DNA of 64,000 nucleotides from contig VTPC01090429.1 in assembly GCA_011009095.1 (NCBI GenBank), positions 1 to 64,000 on the forward strand, read 5' to 3'. Positions 1 through 12,750 of this stretch are shown here, piece by piece. The notes below the pieces were generated by a model, which ran no database searches, was not told the DNA's origin, and saw only the letters and a list, made by a program, of their open reading frames with translations. The stretch's first letter is position 1, and each line of letters begins with the position of its first letter. The DNA is from Ignelater luminosus. Taxonomy: Eukaryota; Arthropoda; Insecta; Coleoptera; Elateridae. A program made the translations under genes and the position numbers.

Positions 1-265
1 AGCGTCTACTAATCCACAAACACGTGTGTTTTGTGGCCATGAAAATTTAACTAGTTTTCAATGTATTTGTTGCTTTAAATCACGTACTTATGATGTAAAT
101 GATAAAACAAACAAATCTCCTAACAATAATTGAGAAATATATTTTAAAGTATGTACTACATGTACATACACCCAAACTTTTTTCTTTCAAATATTCTTTT
201 TCAAAAAAAAAAGTTGTATACCAGTAAAAAGCACATTATACCAAAGCAGTTTAATGAACAATATA

Positions 266-726
266 CAGTGTCATTCAAAAAGAAGGGAACACCCAAAAAC
301 AACGGTTAAATAGTTTGTTGTCTATGAGCATGTGTGTTATTTGGTGGTACTATCAAATATGTTTTTGCATTTCCGGTTAAACCGGAAATAAACACAACTT
401 TGGTTTTTTAAATGACACCCTGTATTTTTTGTGGCATTTTCTGATTCTCCAGGTTTTTCTCATTCTGCACATATAAAGTTTTATAAGTGTTGCATAAGAA
501 TGTTTTGTTCTAAGTCTTACAAAAACTTTGTAAGTGTTCAAGATAGCTGTTATCTACATGTAACTATCCTAAAAAAACAGACAGCTTTTTAAAAAGGAAA
601 CACGCTGTGGCCATAAAAAACAAAATTCAAATCTGACAAAATTATTATTTAACAAACTATTTAACTGTTTTGTCAATCGCAAGATAAAAAAGTTATTGAG
701 TGTTCTCTTCTTTTTGAATGACACTG
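266..726. mobile_element. Tc1/mariner-type MITE with TA target duplication
   Basis: The ends are inverted copies starting CAGTGTCATTCAAAAAGAAG, each flanked by TA (264-265 and 727-728), as expected for Tc1/mariner insertion. The inner arms also match around the AACAAACTATTTAAC block near 652-667. The element is 461 bp and has no coding capacity. A near-perfect 19-nt palindrome, TTTCCGGTTAAACCGGAAA, sits at 370-388, and a second end-like motif (AATGACACCCTGTA) at about 410 suggests a nested or rearranged copy. It lies about 110 bp from a Tc1 transposase pseudogene, but I cannot show that this transposase belongs to the same family. Confidence 0.85.
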
Positions 727-835
727 TATACAAGTTTTCAGTAATTGTTGAAATTATACAAAACAGAAGAAAATGTGAACAGTAAATTACTATTTGAATG
801 TTTTAATACTAAAGAAAAACACATTTTTTACTATT

Positions 836-1888
836 TCAGTAATCAGTGTTGCCACCTCTAGCCCTAATACAAGCTTCAGTTCGACGGGGCATGCTCCTAC
901 TCAAGTGTTCAACTTCTTCTTGGGGTAGGTTTGCCCATTCTTCCAGAGCGGAGTGAATGAACTGTTCCGCATTTGCTGGATTATCCATACAAGTTTTAAT
1001 CCTTCTGTTAATCATGTCCCACAAATGCTCAATTGGGTTAAGATCAGGCGAGCAGGCAGGACACTCCAAAACAGTGATAGCTTCTGTTTCCAAGAAGTCT
1101 GTGGCAGCTTTGCTAGTATGCGGAGGTGCATTATCCTGCATAAAGATGGCATCTTTGCCTATTGCACCTCTCCACAGTCCAACTACGTGTTCTAGCACCA
1201 AATCAACATACCTGCGTCCAGTTAAACTTTGCCGTATGGGAATGAGAAGAGTCTTTTGTCCCATCTGAATGTCCCCCCAGAACATTACAGCTCCTTCTTG
1301 ATATTCTGAAACGGATCTGGCAGTTTGGAGTCTAGCTTGTCTGCCCTGACCTCTTAGAACTCGAATTCGACGGTCGTTTGATCTACGACCGATTCTGGTT
1401 TCATCCAAAGAAAGGACATTTTGCCAATCTTCAATTGTCTAATATTGGTGATCAAGACACCAATTTTGCCGGTTACGTTTGTGTTGCCTGGACAACTCGG
1501 GAACTCTTAACTGTCTCCTGCTAAATAAATTTTGGGCATGAAGTCTTTTTCGTACTGTTTCGACTGAAACTCTAACATCTGTAGCTTCCAAGAGTTATCT
1601 TTGGAGCTCTGGATGCGAAATGATTGCATTTCTTCTAGCAATCTGAGATAAAAAACGGCCCTGTCTGACAGTAGTTGCCCTTCGACGACTTTGTCTAGGC
1701 CTGTTCTTGAGTGTTCCCAGTTCCAAGTACCTTGCAAATGTTTTTGACACAACGCCCTGAGAGGCGCCTAACGTTAGTGCTATTTGTCTTTGTGGCATTC
1801 CCTGCTCAACATTAGCAATAATTCTTCCGTTTTGCACATCTGACAATCCTACGTAGGGCATCTCACCTCTTTTTAATACAAATCTCAC
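836..1888 (-). pseudogene. Tc1-family DDE transposase, two nonsense codons
   Basis: One frame of about 350 codons runs the whole length, close to the usual Tc1 length. The N-terminal part (1888 to about 1600) is a helix-turn-helix DNA-binding region (QRQIALTLGASQGVVSKT). The C-terminal part holds the catalytic core: first Asp in LSLDETRI, second in MQDNAPPH, and Glu in SPDLNPIEHLWD with 34 residues between, so DD34E. The frame is broken only by TAA at 1595-1597 and TAG at 1439-1441; the latter falls where the family usually has Trp. There are no frameshifts, so decay is recent or slow. I could not find paired TIRs around it. It would have catalysed cut-and-paste transposition into TA sites; it is now dead. 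Confidence 0.9.
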
Positions 1889-4800
1889 TTATCTCAATCG
1901 CTTCGATTTTACAACTGAACGCAAATGTCAAGGTTTTTCAATGTAAGCATTTACAACTGTTTCCATGGGTATGTTTATTTTCAACAAGAACCTATAATCT
2001 TTTACTGGCTTATTCTTTTTAATAAAACATTTTTTAGAGAACAAAAAATGATTCTGTATAAGATTGGGTGTATGTATTACGTACATAATATGAAACATTT
2101 AAGAATTATTGTTCGTTTTCCAACAAAATGGCCCTTTAGTTTGAACTGTACTTACTCTAAATAAATATTATATATTGTGTATTCAGGTTGACTTTTAAAA
2201 GGTTATCCTTGTAATGCCCCTCCGATTTCTTAAAAGTCGAAAAGATAAAAATTTGTTAACCATGTGGTAAAAAAACTTTTTGCAGAAATTGGCAGATTTT
2301 AGAGATATTGGAAATTTTCTAAGATAGCGCATTGCGTTATTTTCGTATATAGCGAGAAGCAAGTTTGACATTATTTTTCTGAAATAAATGCGTTATGTAC
2401 TTAACAGATTAAACAACCAGTATAAAGTACAATTTGTTTCCTTTAATTTATGTTATGTCTAGAATAAAAACGTCATTTTATTTATTACGAGCACTAGTTT
2501 AACTAACTTTGAATATTCGATTTTTGAGCGTGTTTCGACAATTCTGACCCATTGTGCGGTGTATATAATGGAGTTCATATCTACGTCTGCGATTAATAAG
2601 CATCAACATAAAAATAATATTAAGATACTGCTCAAATATTCTTTTATAGTTTTTATGTCATCTTTTATAATAACAGAAAAAATAGGGAAATAATAGAAAT
2701 GCACAAACTTTCTGACAATATTAACTAGCATTCAGGAAGTGAATCTGTGTGACAGTTTTTGTCATTTTTACAACCCTTTCTCAGTATATGTAGCTCTGCT
2801 TTCACTATTCTTATCGGAAGAGTCTCTAGGCCAGTAGAACTGCCGTGGTTTTTTTCAAACCCTAACGAAGGTTAGGAAAGTAAACGAAACTTCTTTTTTG
2901 GGTACAAAAAATATAGATCGGCAAACTGCGGATCGACTAGTTATGAGCGTAAAATATTTTTACTGGTCAAATATGCTTTAGACCAACTTCAAAGATTCTT
3001 GTGTATTACTTACTGTTAGGTAAAATTCCTCTTTATGATTTTAAAACTCAAAAATCTATGATTGATGATTGAGTTTGCGAGTTAATTGTTGTTTTTTGAA
3101 TTACAAGCTGTACATCATGTCATTCTGGTGAACTTCTCTAATCAGTCTGCAACAAAGACAGTTGCATTATGAGTTGATTAGTCAATATTTTGATCTTTGG
3201 CCGGGTTTAAGCAAATGGAGTTTTCGGTGTTCGGTTAGTTCCATTCTTATTTTTCCTTTGTATTCCACAATACAGTTCTGGCCTTGCTTTTCTTTTCTAG
3301 TTTGTGTATTGCAGGAGAAGTTTCAAAATTTGTCTTTAGCCTTGTTACGACTGTCGTTCAGAGTTATTTTCCCGACGCGTTATAAATAAGTATTATTCTC
3401 TCCATTTATGTTGCTGCTTGTCTAGATATTGTTGTGAGGATACGACCAGCATTGCATTTTGTGCAGTAAATGATTTATTGCGAGCTATGGTTTTGAGCAA
3501 TCGTAGGTTACTATTTACGTACTTTATTTTGATCTATCGTCTTAGATAACCAGGGGTTTTTCACTTTTCTTATTGAGTCTTGTCAGATAGGTCATCATCT
3601 ACCTTCTTGTACTTTTTGATGTATTATTGTAGCGATTCTTTAATTGTTATAGGTTTTTTGTAAACCGTATTACGACATCTGTATACAGTTACGGGTACCA
3701 CCTGATAAAAAAAGATTGATAGTAGTTTGAATTTCTCGTGTTAACATTTCAATGATTTTCGCAACTTGGTGGTGGTGTTGTTAGTTGTGGCTTAATCAGC
3801 TAATGGTGTATGTGTTGTCATAGCAATGTCAAAAAAGGCTAAATCAAGGAGGTAGCGCTACCAACTTTTGTTTCCCGGGAAATTCACATTGTCATCAATT
3901 TTGGATAACTCGGTATGTATATTAGATGATTGTTCTGCTTAGTATCTATCGAATTATTGTAACAGAGCTTGGTTTGTCCTGTGTTGTACTTTTCAGTGCG
4001 ATTTACTTTCTTAAAATTCTTATTTCGTGTTTTGGAATTTTAGAGCTAGATTGATGGACAGAAGAAGCCAGATGTCTTTAAACTTTCTGAAACATGAGTG
4101 TTTCAGAATTTGTTTTGATTTAGTTGCCAATGTTAGTACTTTGGTTTTTTAGTGTGTAAGAGTGAATATTAATTTGGGTATGTTTAGTGTTTGATCTAGA
4201 TGGTTCATTTTTAAATATTACTCTTGTCTGCTTGCAGATTCGCAAGGTGAAGGATTTGGAAGAAAACATGTAAACGTTTCTCAACTACACCCGATTTTGA
4301 CCAATACATTTTTTTAATTGTATATATGCTACTTATAATTTCATCTTGTTTATTTTGAAGTGTCTTGTGGTTGACTATGGTTTAGGGTTGTAGGAATACC
4401 ATAATTTGCTAATATCGTGATTCACTGACTACTTCCTGATTTTGGTCTTAATCTTCATTATTGTATATAGATTGTAGACTTCTTTGTGTTTTCTTGTATT
4501 GCTTGTTGTAGCTGCTTCCTCATTTAGCCTTTTTGCTCATTCTTTGTAAATTTCTTTTAGTGAATTTGGAAAATAAGCTGGCGGTGTATTAGAGTTTTAT
4601 GGAGCATACTTGAAGCAGAAGATTTTTGAATTAAACTGTTCCAATCTTGTTTACTCAAATTTGACAAAGTTCTGAACACTTTCTAATTTAATATTTTTTT
4701 TTGGTGTTGGAATGACAGCTAGTTTTGCTATTTAGTTTGGTTGTGCATTGTTGGCATAATAGTTTCATTGGGCCTTTGTGATCGAAGAAGGTTTCCGTGT

Positions 4801-7800
4801 ATAATTAATTCTCTTCTGGTGGAGGGGGTGTAATAACATATTACAATTCTATGAATTTGACTATTATTCTTTTGATTATAATTTTAATATTCAAATTGTT
4901 TAGTAAACTTTGGATGTGTTAGGGTTTTTGGAAAGACTAACAATAAGTGACCAAAGTAAAAAAGAAACTAACAATTAATAGCACTGTAAATTTCTCAAAA
5001 AATTCTATAGACAACAGCATTTAGAGAAAGACACCATAAAGAACACAAAAACGTGAAATAATTATAAAAAAAGTAAATTATTGCATTCTTAAAATAGATG
5101 AAATTTGTACTGATATGCATTTTCAAGTTCAGGTGTTTTTATGCGTTCCACATTTCCATGACTCACGCATAAATTAAATTTTGAGTAGTTCAGGTTATAT
5201 AAACATAGATACATTCTATCGTTAATTATGACAAGGAGAAGCAAAGTCAAAACAAGAATGGCGAAATATTTGTGCAAAAAAGTCTTAAGATAGTGGTTTT
5301 AGTTTAGAAAATAATAAATGAGTGTTTCACCAAGGTAAGCAAATACCAACAGGAAATATCTAAAAGATCAATTATGAAGATTTAAAGGTAGGCTTCAATG
5401 ACAAACTTGAAAGATAGCAAAATTCTTCCTTTCCTACTTCATATACACACCGAGTAGTTTAATGAAATATTGATTTTTAAGAATTGAGGAAGTAGATAAG
5501 AATCTGCAACATTAAATTTCCTTCGAATCTCCTTTTCTAAACAACAGTTAATACATTCAGATGGTAATTATCGATAAATAATTATTTACTAGTTATTAAT
5601 TGCAATATAAATTAAAATATAAAACAAAGAACAGAATGAAAACAGTATATACAAGATAAAAGAGAGGCAAAACCAACTTTATCTGTGGTTTGTAATTTTT
5701 GCAAATACACAGATCAAAAAGAGATTGGTTTGCCATATATACATAAATTAATTAACCTAAAAGGGGTGCCACTATGTTAACTATAAAGGCCAAAATATTT
5801 GGGGCAAGGCTAAGTATCATCCGGCAAAAAAATTAATAGGTACTTAATAAGGAAAATAACCAAAGATTATTAATGGCCTTTTCTTATAAAAGGTAAGGCT
5901 AGTTCTTTAGCATAGCGAAATCGGTCAAACTTTTCTTCTATTTAGAAAAAAATAGCATTTTGTTCATTATTTGCTAGAAGAAATATCTAAAATCTTTATA
6001 AAATGAGGTTAGCTTACAAAATCGACTGGATGACTAAGGTTATTAAATAATTCCTTTCTGATTAATTTAACTTTATTTTTTAATGCAATAAGAATTTATT
6101 GACAAAAGTGTTCCAGTTTTTATTTTGTATTTTTTTTTTCTTAAATTAAGCTGGACTTAAGACAGCAATATATAACCTGGATTAGTATAATTTAAATGTT
6201 GGAAGTGACAATTCTTTATTATTAATTAAATATATCAAACTGAAATTATGCAAGATTCTGCATTTCCAAAATATCTGTGGTATAATTACATTTATGTATT
6301 TTATGTAATCTAAACTAATAAATTTTATAATTTCCAAATTATTTTCACATAATAAATAAAAGCAAGACTTTGAAAGAGTAATATGATTAAAGTGTAGATA
6401 TCTAAATATGTCGTAATTTCGAAAATGTATTAATTTTTATTGCGGAAACGGAATCTTACAGGCCTAAAAGAACGTTCTAAAAATATCTCTTATTAATTAT
6501 TAATTACATACAACACACAGCAAGAAAATGTCCCAATGCTTATCGACTAATTAATTAATCAGTAATGAAGCAATACGTAAATTGCATTATACACCTAAAT
6601 GTATAAGTAACGTCTAAATAGTCGACAGAGCAAAATAAATTTTCAATTCGTTCTAAAGTTTCTTTCTCTTTTCATACCCATTGTTATGTTTTATTGATGA
6701 ATAAAGACGAAATATCTCAGCTGGTTTTAAAAGGTTAACTTCTTTTAAAAGACTTTGAACTTGACTCGTTTAAAGACCCGTGGAAAGTGAAAGTTTTTAA
6801 TGTTTCTTTTTTTTGTGTAAACATTCTGCTTTTTTTTACTTTTCGTTTACTGTAACATTTAAATTATGTTTCACAGGATATTGGGTATTTTCTTTACAAA
6901 GAACTAATAGTTTTCTGTTTTATGTGAACTATTTGTTTTTAACAACAAACTCTCATGAAGTGTACATAGGTAGTAGTATGAGGTAATGGTAACGTTTGTT
7001 TTATTTGTATTGCATTCACGCTATGTATGTTATAATCTTTTTTTAATTCCTTTATGGTTTGCCAAGGTAAATGCAATTGATTACGCGTATAGAAATAATA
7101 ATACTCCATAAATTATTGTAAGCACCAAAACTTCTGATAAAATCAAACAGTAGTAACACTTGATTGGTACTTTCTTCTTTAAAATGAGTTTATTTTAATC
7201 ATTAAACGGCTTTTGTCATTTCGAAGTTGATGTTGTAGTATCTTATGCAAAATGTAATAGAGAATTTTGTCAATACTGAGAAATATATTTGTGGTAAAGC
7301 AAGTCTGAAAAATGATACTGGTCTAAATTGGGTAACAAACATATAACTAGAATTTTTAATATCTTTCGTCTGCTTCAATATTATTTGCAGAAACTGTTGC
7401 TAGTACAGTAGTACATAGACTATAGAGAAGATATATTTAAGTAAATTCATTCAAGAATGAACGGGATAGGGTAGATGTGATGGAATACAATCTAAGATTC
7501 GATTCTGTTAGGTACATAAATTTTACTTCGTCGAGAGTGAAATAACATCGACTTTCTTTTGTTAAACAAACAAAAGCTAAAACATTTTTCGAACATCCCA
7601 TCAAACGGGACCAATTTTGATACCCTGCGATCCTGCAAATACGGTGCTAACACGAGTACAGCTCGATAAGGGAGACTCAAACTGTAATACGGCCCCTGGT
7701 GTGATTTCTGTAAGCTCCCATTGATTAAATTTTGGAATTTGATTTTCGTGTTTATAATTTTATAGTGTTTTCCTTGCTTGTTTCTCAACATGTCCAAAAA

Positions 7801-8717
7801 TCAATATAAAATCTCACGCAAATTAATGGAAATCACTTTGTCTTCAGTTTTAACGCTGCCATTGTTGTGGTTCGCAGTGACACCATCTCTGTATACGTAG
7901 ACATTTAAAAAAAAATGTGACAATATGAACGATATCCTGAATAGTTCTTGAATATAATTTTCTTCTAATCTTGTTGCTATCAATTTTAGACTTACAATAC
8001 TCTAATGTCCAGAATTTCATTGGCTCTTGAAAAAAGCATTAAAGCAATAATGGTAGATTTATAGAAGATTTCTGAATTTTGCCTTGATTTTCAATATAGA
8101 AGTCGAATTATGAAGGAATCCTAAATTTCTTTGTCTTCGATACTTTTTCAATAATTGAATCTTGAACTAGTACAATGGGATATCTACCCTGTATACGTCA
8201 AACTCTAAAAATCAGAGGGTAACAAACTTTCTAAAAGGAAGAGACTGTGTCTTGTAAAAGTCAACTGTGTTCAAGATACAAGGTGCTTAAGTTTCTTTGC
8301 TTGTCCCCGATTAACATATCGATTATAGAGATCTGTGGTTTATTCCAGATCTATCCAAGCAGTAAGAATTAATAGAAGATAAAAAACAATTTCGCATAAG
8401 GTCATTATTATTTTATTAACGAGCCTTGAAGAACCAAAAATTACTAACATGTCATCGTTTGTCAAAAATCTTCAAGGTTATGTGCTTCATTAACAAAGTA
8501 ATTTAGCATCATTCTTCTGACCGTTCGGATATGTGAATTAATTTAAGATGCCTTGCAGTAGCAATCACAAGATCGTACATTCATCCAACGATAAGTCTAG
8601 AAAATCTTAGAAGAATTAGTTTTACTCAAAAAAGTCAGATCTAGAGACCCATTATTTAACTTGTTGGATTAACTATAGCACCTAATCTTTAGGATTTCTT
8701 TTAATATTGAAGTTTTT
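1889..8717. other. AT-rich DNA without recognisable genes
   Basis: No TE protein, RNA gene or convincing exon was recognised here. Open frames are short and of low complexity. One slightly GC-richer stretch at about 7600-7720 underlies a 101-codon minus-strand frame that ends at 7492. It has no domain I recognise and no clear initiation or splice context, so I leave it uncalled. Confidence 0.6.
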
Positions 8718-8807
8718 GTCATTTGTTGCAGAAACAATTAAAGTCCTCATATCATGTATGCATCTTTCTCAGTGAGGACTCCATTAATTGTTCCTGCAGC
8801 AAATGGC
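8718..8807. ncRNA. candidate microRNA-like hairpin
   Basis: Two arms (8718-8749 and 8773-8807) pair across a 23-nt loop. By hand I count about 30 base pairs interrupted by one A/C mismatch and one bulge of about 3 nt near 8780-8783. Size, arm length and loop fit an insect pre-miRNA. The mature product cannot be placed, and I recognise no known miRNA seed. Either strand could be transcribed. Alternatives are a tiny fold-back MITE or chance in AT-rich DNA, but the arms contain GC-bearing blocks (TTGCAG, GTCCTCA) that argue against simple AT pairing. Confidence 0.35.
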
Positions 8808-9080
8808 TATTGTAGCCATAAGTCAGTTTAATCAAGAATTTTAGTCATTGCAATTAAATCAGTCAGTGCAAGATTAAAATAAATTTAAAAAAGCTTTCTA
8901 AAATGGCTTTTGATTTCAAATACTCTTATCATTATTTTTTATGTTTGAATGCAATATTTAAAATAGTAAATTACACTATCAATGTATAAGGTTCTTTACA
9001 TGCCAACATTAGTGAAAAGCTTTTTAAATACCAGTATAAGTAATAAATTAACTGTGATTTCATAAGCAAATTGTACTTAC

Positions 9081-9267
9081 CAAACCATTTCCTTGTTTTC
9101 TTCGTAAACTGACAGCAGGATGTTTCTCTTAATGTATGCGTTGAACTTATAGTTTCAGAACTATTCTGCGAACTTAATAAATTATCTTCAGTATTAGCAC
9201 TACTAGTTTCATCGTCTATTGATGTTTCATTTAATACTGGAAACGGGCTAGTTTCGGATACTTCCAT
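9081..9267 (-). CDS. putative first coding exon of an unidentified host gene
   Basis: An open frame of 62 codons starts at ATG (9267) in an AAAAATGG context and runs to a strong splice donor, G|GTAAGT, with GT at 9080-9079 (phase 1). The peptide is Ser/Thr/Glu-rich and acidic, with no signal peptide or membrane segment, and ends in a basic stretch (FTKKTRKWF). A TATA box and initiator lie about 60-95 bp upstream on the same strand. I do not recognise a protein family. Downstream exons would lie at lower coordinates; I could not identify one, so a long intron or a spurious call are both possible. Translation continuing past the donor gives a hydrophobic, AT-driven tail, which favours splicing there. 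Confidence 0.4.
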
Positions 9268-9327
9268 TTTTAATTTATTATTGTTAATTTTACTTTTTGT
9301 TTATTTTTATCACGGTGCACACCTTTT

Positions 9328-9363
9328 ACTGATTTTATATTTTACACTCGATTCTATTTTATA
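9328..9363 (-). promoter_or_regulatory. candidate TATA plus initiator core promoter
   Basis: On the minus strand TATAAAA occupies 9363-9357, and the arthropod initiator TCAGT occupies 9332-9328 with its A at 9330. This puts the first T of the TATA box at about -33, close to the standard position. The predicted 5' UTR to the ATG at 9267 is 62 nt. TATA-like strings are common in AT-rich DNA; the support comes from spacing, the initiator and the ORF with donor downstream. Confidence 0.35.
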
Positions 9364-10533
9364 TTTAACCGCGCGTTTGTAAATATGGTTGCAACTATAA
9401 ATCCGATCTAGTTTTAATGTTTTTACTTTTAATGTAAAATCGATGAAGGCCACCATGTGAAGGACTAGAGAGTGGTAAATTGTTCTACTAGAGGTACTTT
9501 TCTTTTATATTCTCAAGTACGGTACTGTATTTTTTAATTTTAACTTTTAACTTAATATTTTTCCGTTATTATTCACTTTCTCACTGTTTCCTTTTCAGAT
9601 GTAATTAACATCCTATCGAATCGATTTTCTTTTTCTTCATTTCATAAGAAACAAATCTGAAAAATTAAAAGTGAAACTTAATCTATCGTAAATTAAAGAT
9701 TGTTAATAATTGTGATAATGAGGTCGTTTAAATTGGGACACTAAATTATTTACATTATAAATTGCACTTTATTAACTTGCGAATTAGGACAAAGTTGTAA
9801 GTAACCTCTGACACTGCAGATGTTAACACAGTCAACGGTTAATTTAGTGTTAATGCATCCATCACTTATGTGTACTTTTAATAAAATTAGCTGTAACCTA
9901 ACAATGTTTCATTTTAATTCTAGCATTAAAAATGGTTAAATGTTAATTCAAGTGTAATTTATGTCTATTGGCAATCGTATCTAAAGTATATTTCTATTCA
10001 TTTTATATTTTCTCTATTATTTCTTAATCTAGTTTTAACAATTAGATAAAAAGGGTAATAATTAATTAATTATAATTATTCTCAAAAGAAAACTGTATTC
10101 TTATACTGTTTTCATAATTTTTAAGTTGCATATTTATAGAATATCAATGTTGACTTTGTGAGAAATAAAATATGAACTCATTTCACTATTAACTACATAC
10201 ATGGAGTGATTCAAAAGCTCATAAGGACAATTCATTGAATTATACATCGTATTATTTAAAACTGTTTTTAGAACTTCAATTTTACAATAAATTAATGAAT
10301 ATTAGTACCTACTGCAGTAAAAAATGTTCAGCAAAATGTTTAATAATTACACGTGGATAATTCACATCAAATTTATTAATAAAAAGGAAACTTTGGGTTT
10401 TTTCAATTTAGTTGAAATTTGACTGCAACTTGCAGTTTAAGAGATTCTTCACATCATCGGTTATACCAAAAAGAAACGGCTCTTGCCAGCTACAGCATGA
10501 ATCTTCAAACTGAATGAGCGTTGATCTATACTC
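9364..10533. other. AT-rich DNA without recognisable genes
   Basis: No coding or repeat signal was recognised. The segment immediately upstream of the candidate promoter is slightly less AT-rich (a GCGCG run near 9370) but shows nothing I can name. Confidence 0.5.
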
Positions 10534-10921
10534 CGTTCACGATGTTTCTGGGTCGTAGCAGGCCATGCTTTCATTTTGTTAGGTTGTTTTCTTTTTTTTT
10601 TTTGAAAATTGTCGTACCTGTAGCTGCATTTGGGGCTGTTGCACGATCAAAAATTTTGCATAAACATTTAGCATCGATTAGTTATGTTTTGTTAATAAGA
10701 AAAAACAAGACATGTTAAAACGAAATCAAGTTTTCCTTACATTTACATAGTTACAAAAAAAAGACAACCGCGTGAGCTTAAACTGTCATAAAATTATAAC
10801 CTCAAAGCACATTAAGCGTCAATAAGATTTTACAAGCCGAATTAATAGATAAACAGCCCGGTTTACAATACTCAAACTGTCATTCTTCCACAGTTTATAC
10901 GACCCAGAAACATCGTGAACG
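10534..10921. repeat. perfect 24-bp inverted repeat bounding 340 bp
   Basis: The 24 nt at 10534-10557 (starting CGTTCACGATGTTTC) are the exact reverse complement of 10898-10921. Similarity stops abruptly inside and is weak outside. The bounded segment is AT-rich and encodes nothing recognised. A small TIR transposon fits best, but no target duplication was identified, so the true ends are uncertain. Confidence 0.55.
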
Positions 10922-11269
10922 CTGTAACACTCTTTTAAATGACCCAAACGATTTTCAAGCCTTTATCCCAGCGCACGTTATAATTGGCGAGCTATTGCTA
11001 TTGATGGTAGATTAAAAAATGAAGTTGACCAAAATTGTAAGTGCATAGTATGAATTTTTATACGATATATTCATGCTAATCTAATTCATCTGTTCTGCTC
11101 AAAGTGATCTAGCTTGATCAATCGATTTGATTTGTTGTTATACGCAATGCCTACAAACCATCTGCAGTAATAATCTCTAAAGGAGAAATATTGTGACTAA
11201 AGGGTTATACAGATTGAGAGATCTAAGAACTGGTGACAATAACGAATGTTCAGATAAAACCGCACGCAA

Positions 11270-12750
11270 ATAAATAGCATATTGAACTGAACAAAAAGAC
11301 ATAGAAAAAACTAAAGTGATTATATTAAATAAATAAGCAATTGATAAGAATTAGTAAAGAAGAAAATGAAGTAGCCACACTGCTTGGGTAGATCAACAAA
11401 GGAAAGGCGAAGAATACAAAAAGCAACGTAATCTTGTACAGAACTAAGTATCTGTAGCAAAAACAGGATCGCAGAAAGGTTTTAGAGAGAAAATAGTCAA
11501 GAAAACAGTAAGTGAAACCAAAAGCTGTTTTACAGAATTATAAAAACTTGGAAAAAACAGTAAATACAAATTAAAGGCATAAACGAAGGAATTTTAACAA
11601 AGAACAAAAAATTATAAATAGATGGAAAGAATATTTGTAGAAAGTACTAAAATGCAAAGAGGAAGGAGAAAGTGAAAAAATCCAAAACCAGAAAAGAAAA
11701 GAAAACAGAACCTGCAGAAACACTAGGATAAGCTGTAAAGAAAGTAACAATGGAAAAATTGCTTGGAGCAATTGTCAAACTAAAAAAAGGGAAAATCACC
11801 AGATCATGAAAAAATTACAGTGACAATGCTAAGAAGAATAGAAGAGAAAGACAATGAACTGCTATTGAAGGGTTACAACAAAGCACCAATTGAGAAATAG
11901 GACTAATACTATCCATATACAAAAAAAAAGAAACCAAGAATGTAAGAACTATAAACAGACAACGTTACTGAAGAAAGCATTAAAACAATGCGCACAGATA
12001 CTATTAGAAAGAAAGCTGAGGATCACAAAGCGGATTCAGAAAAGACCAAAGTGTACAAGTTCACATATTTTTTGTTAGAACAGATAATCTCAAAGTGCAA
12101 ATCGTTGCAGGAAATAAAATAGATTTTATAAAACAGCTGGAAATATAGAACGAGATACTAAAAGAAAGCGGTATGACGATAAATAAAAGCAAGACAAAAA
12201 TAATGGTAATAATAATACTAATAAAAGAAAAGCAAATATTGAACATAAGTAAAAGGGAAAAAATAGAACAAGTCGAGCAATATCAGTATTTAGATGTAAT
12301 AGTAGGATAATCTGGAAAACAATAAATAGATATATGTACTACATACAAAATAAGAGCTTGCAAGTAAGAAAGAAGTGACAAAAACCAATCTTAACGTATG
12401 GATGCATATGACAGATCTTAACTAAAAGATACAAGCTACTGGAATGAAATATTTGAAAAGAGTAAAAAGAGTAACAAAAAAAGATAGGATACGAAACCAA
12501 AATATAAGAGAAGAGTTAGAAATATAGCTATCCTAAAATTCACAGAACAAGAGCGGCTGATTTGGTTGGGAGCACATGCAACGAATGAATAACTAGAGAC
12601 TAACTACATAGATATGAAAAATGAGGATACAAATGAAGAGAGACAGGGGAAGGACCAAGAGAAACATGGAACAAAGTAATTGGGAATATATTTACAAACA
12701 AAGGAAACATAACATACATATAGAGGGTACTCAACTTTAAAATGTAAAAG
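11270..12750 (+). pseudogene. decayed non-LTR retrotransposon reverse transcriptase
   Basis: Broken frames follow the order of a non-LTR reverse transcriptase. They run from a pre-RT linker near 11550-11650, through a KLKKGK-type motif at about 11780, a finger region with an IYKKRNQ-like block near 11915-11950, and a KSKTKIMV block (about 12185-12215) followed by EQVEQYQYL (12265-12295), to a C-terminal RVKRVTKKDRIRNQ segment near 12460-12500. Stops and frameshifts are frequent and the catalytic YxDD is not recoverable, so it is old and inactive. The motif style matches insect endonuclease/RT elements like the one at 54-58 kb; I do not assign a clade. Confidence 0.65.

Noticed and set aside
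7492-7797. 101-codon minus-strand ORF with mixed composition
   Set aside because: No domain, initiation or splice context; could be TE debris but cannot be supported.
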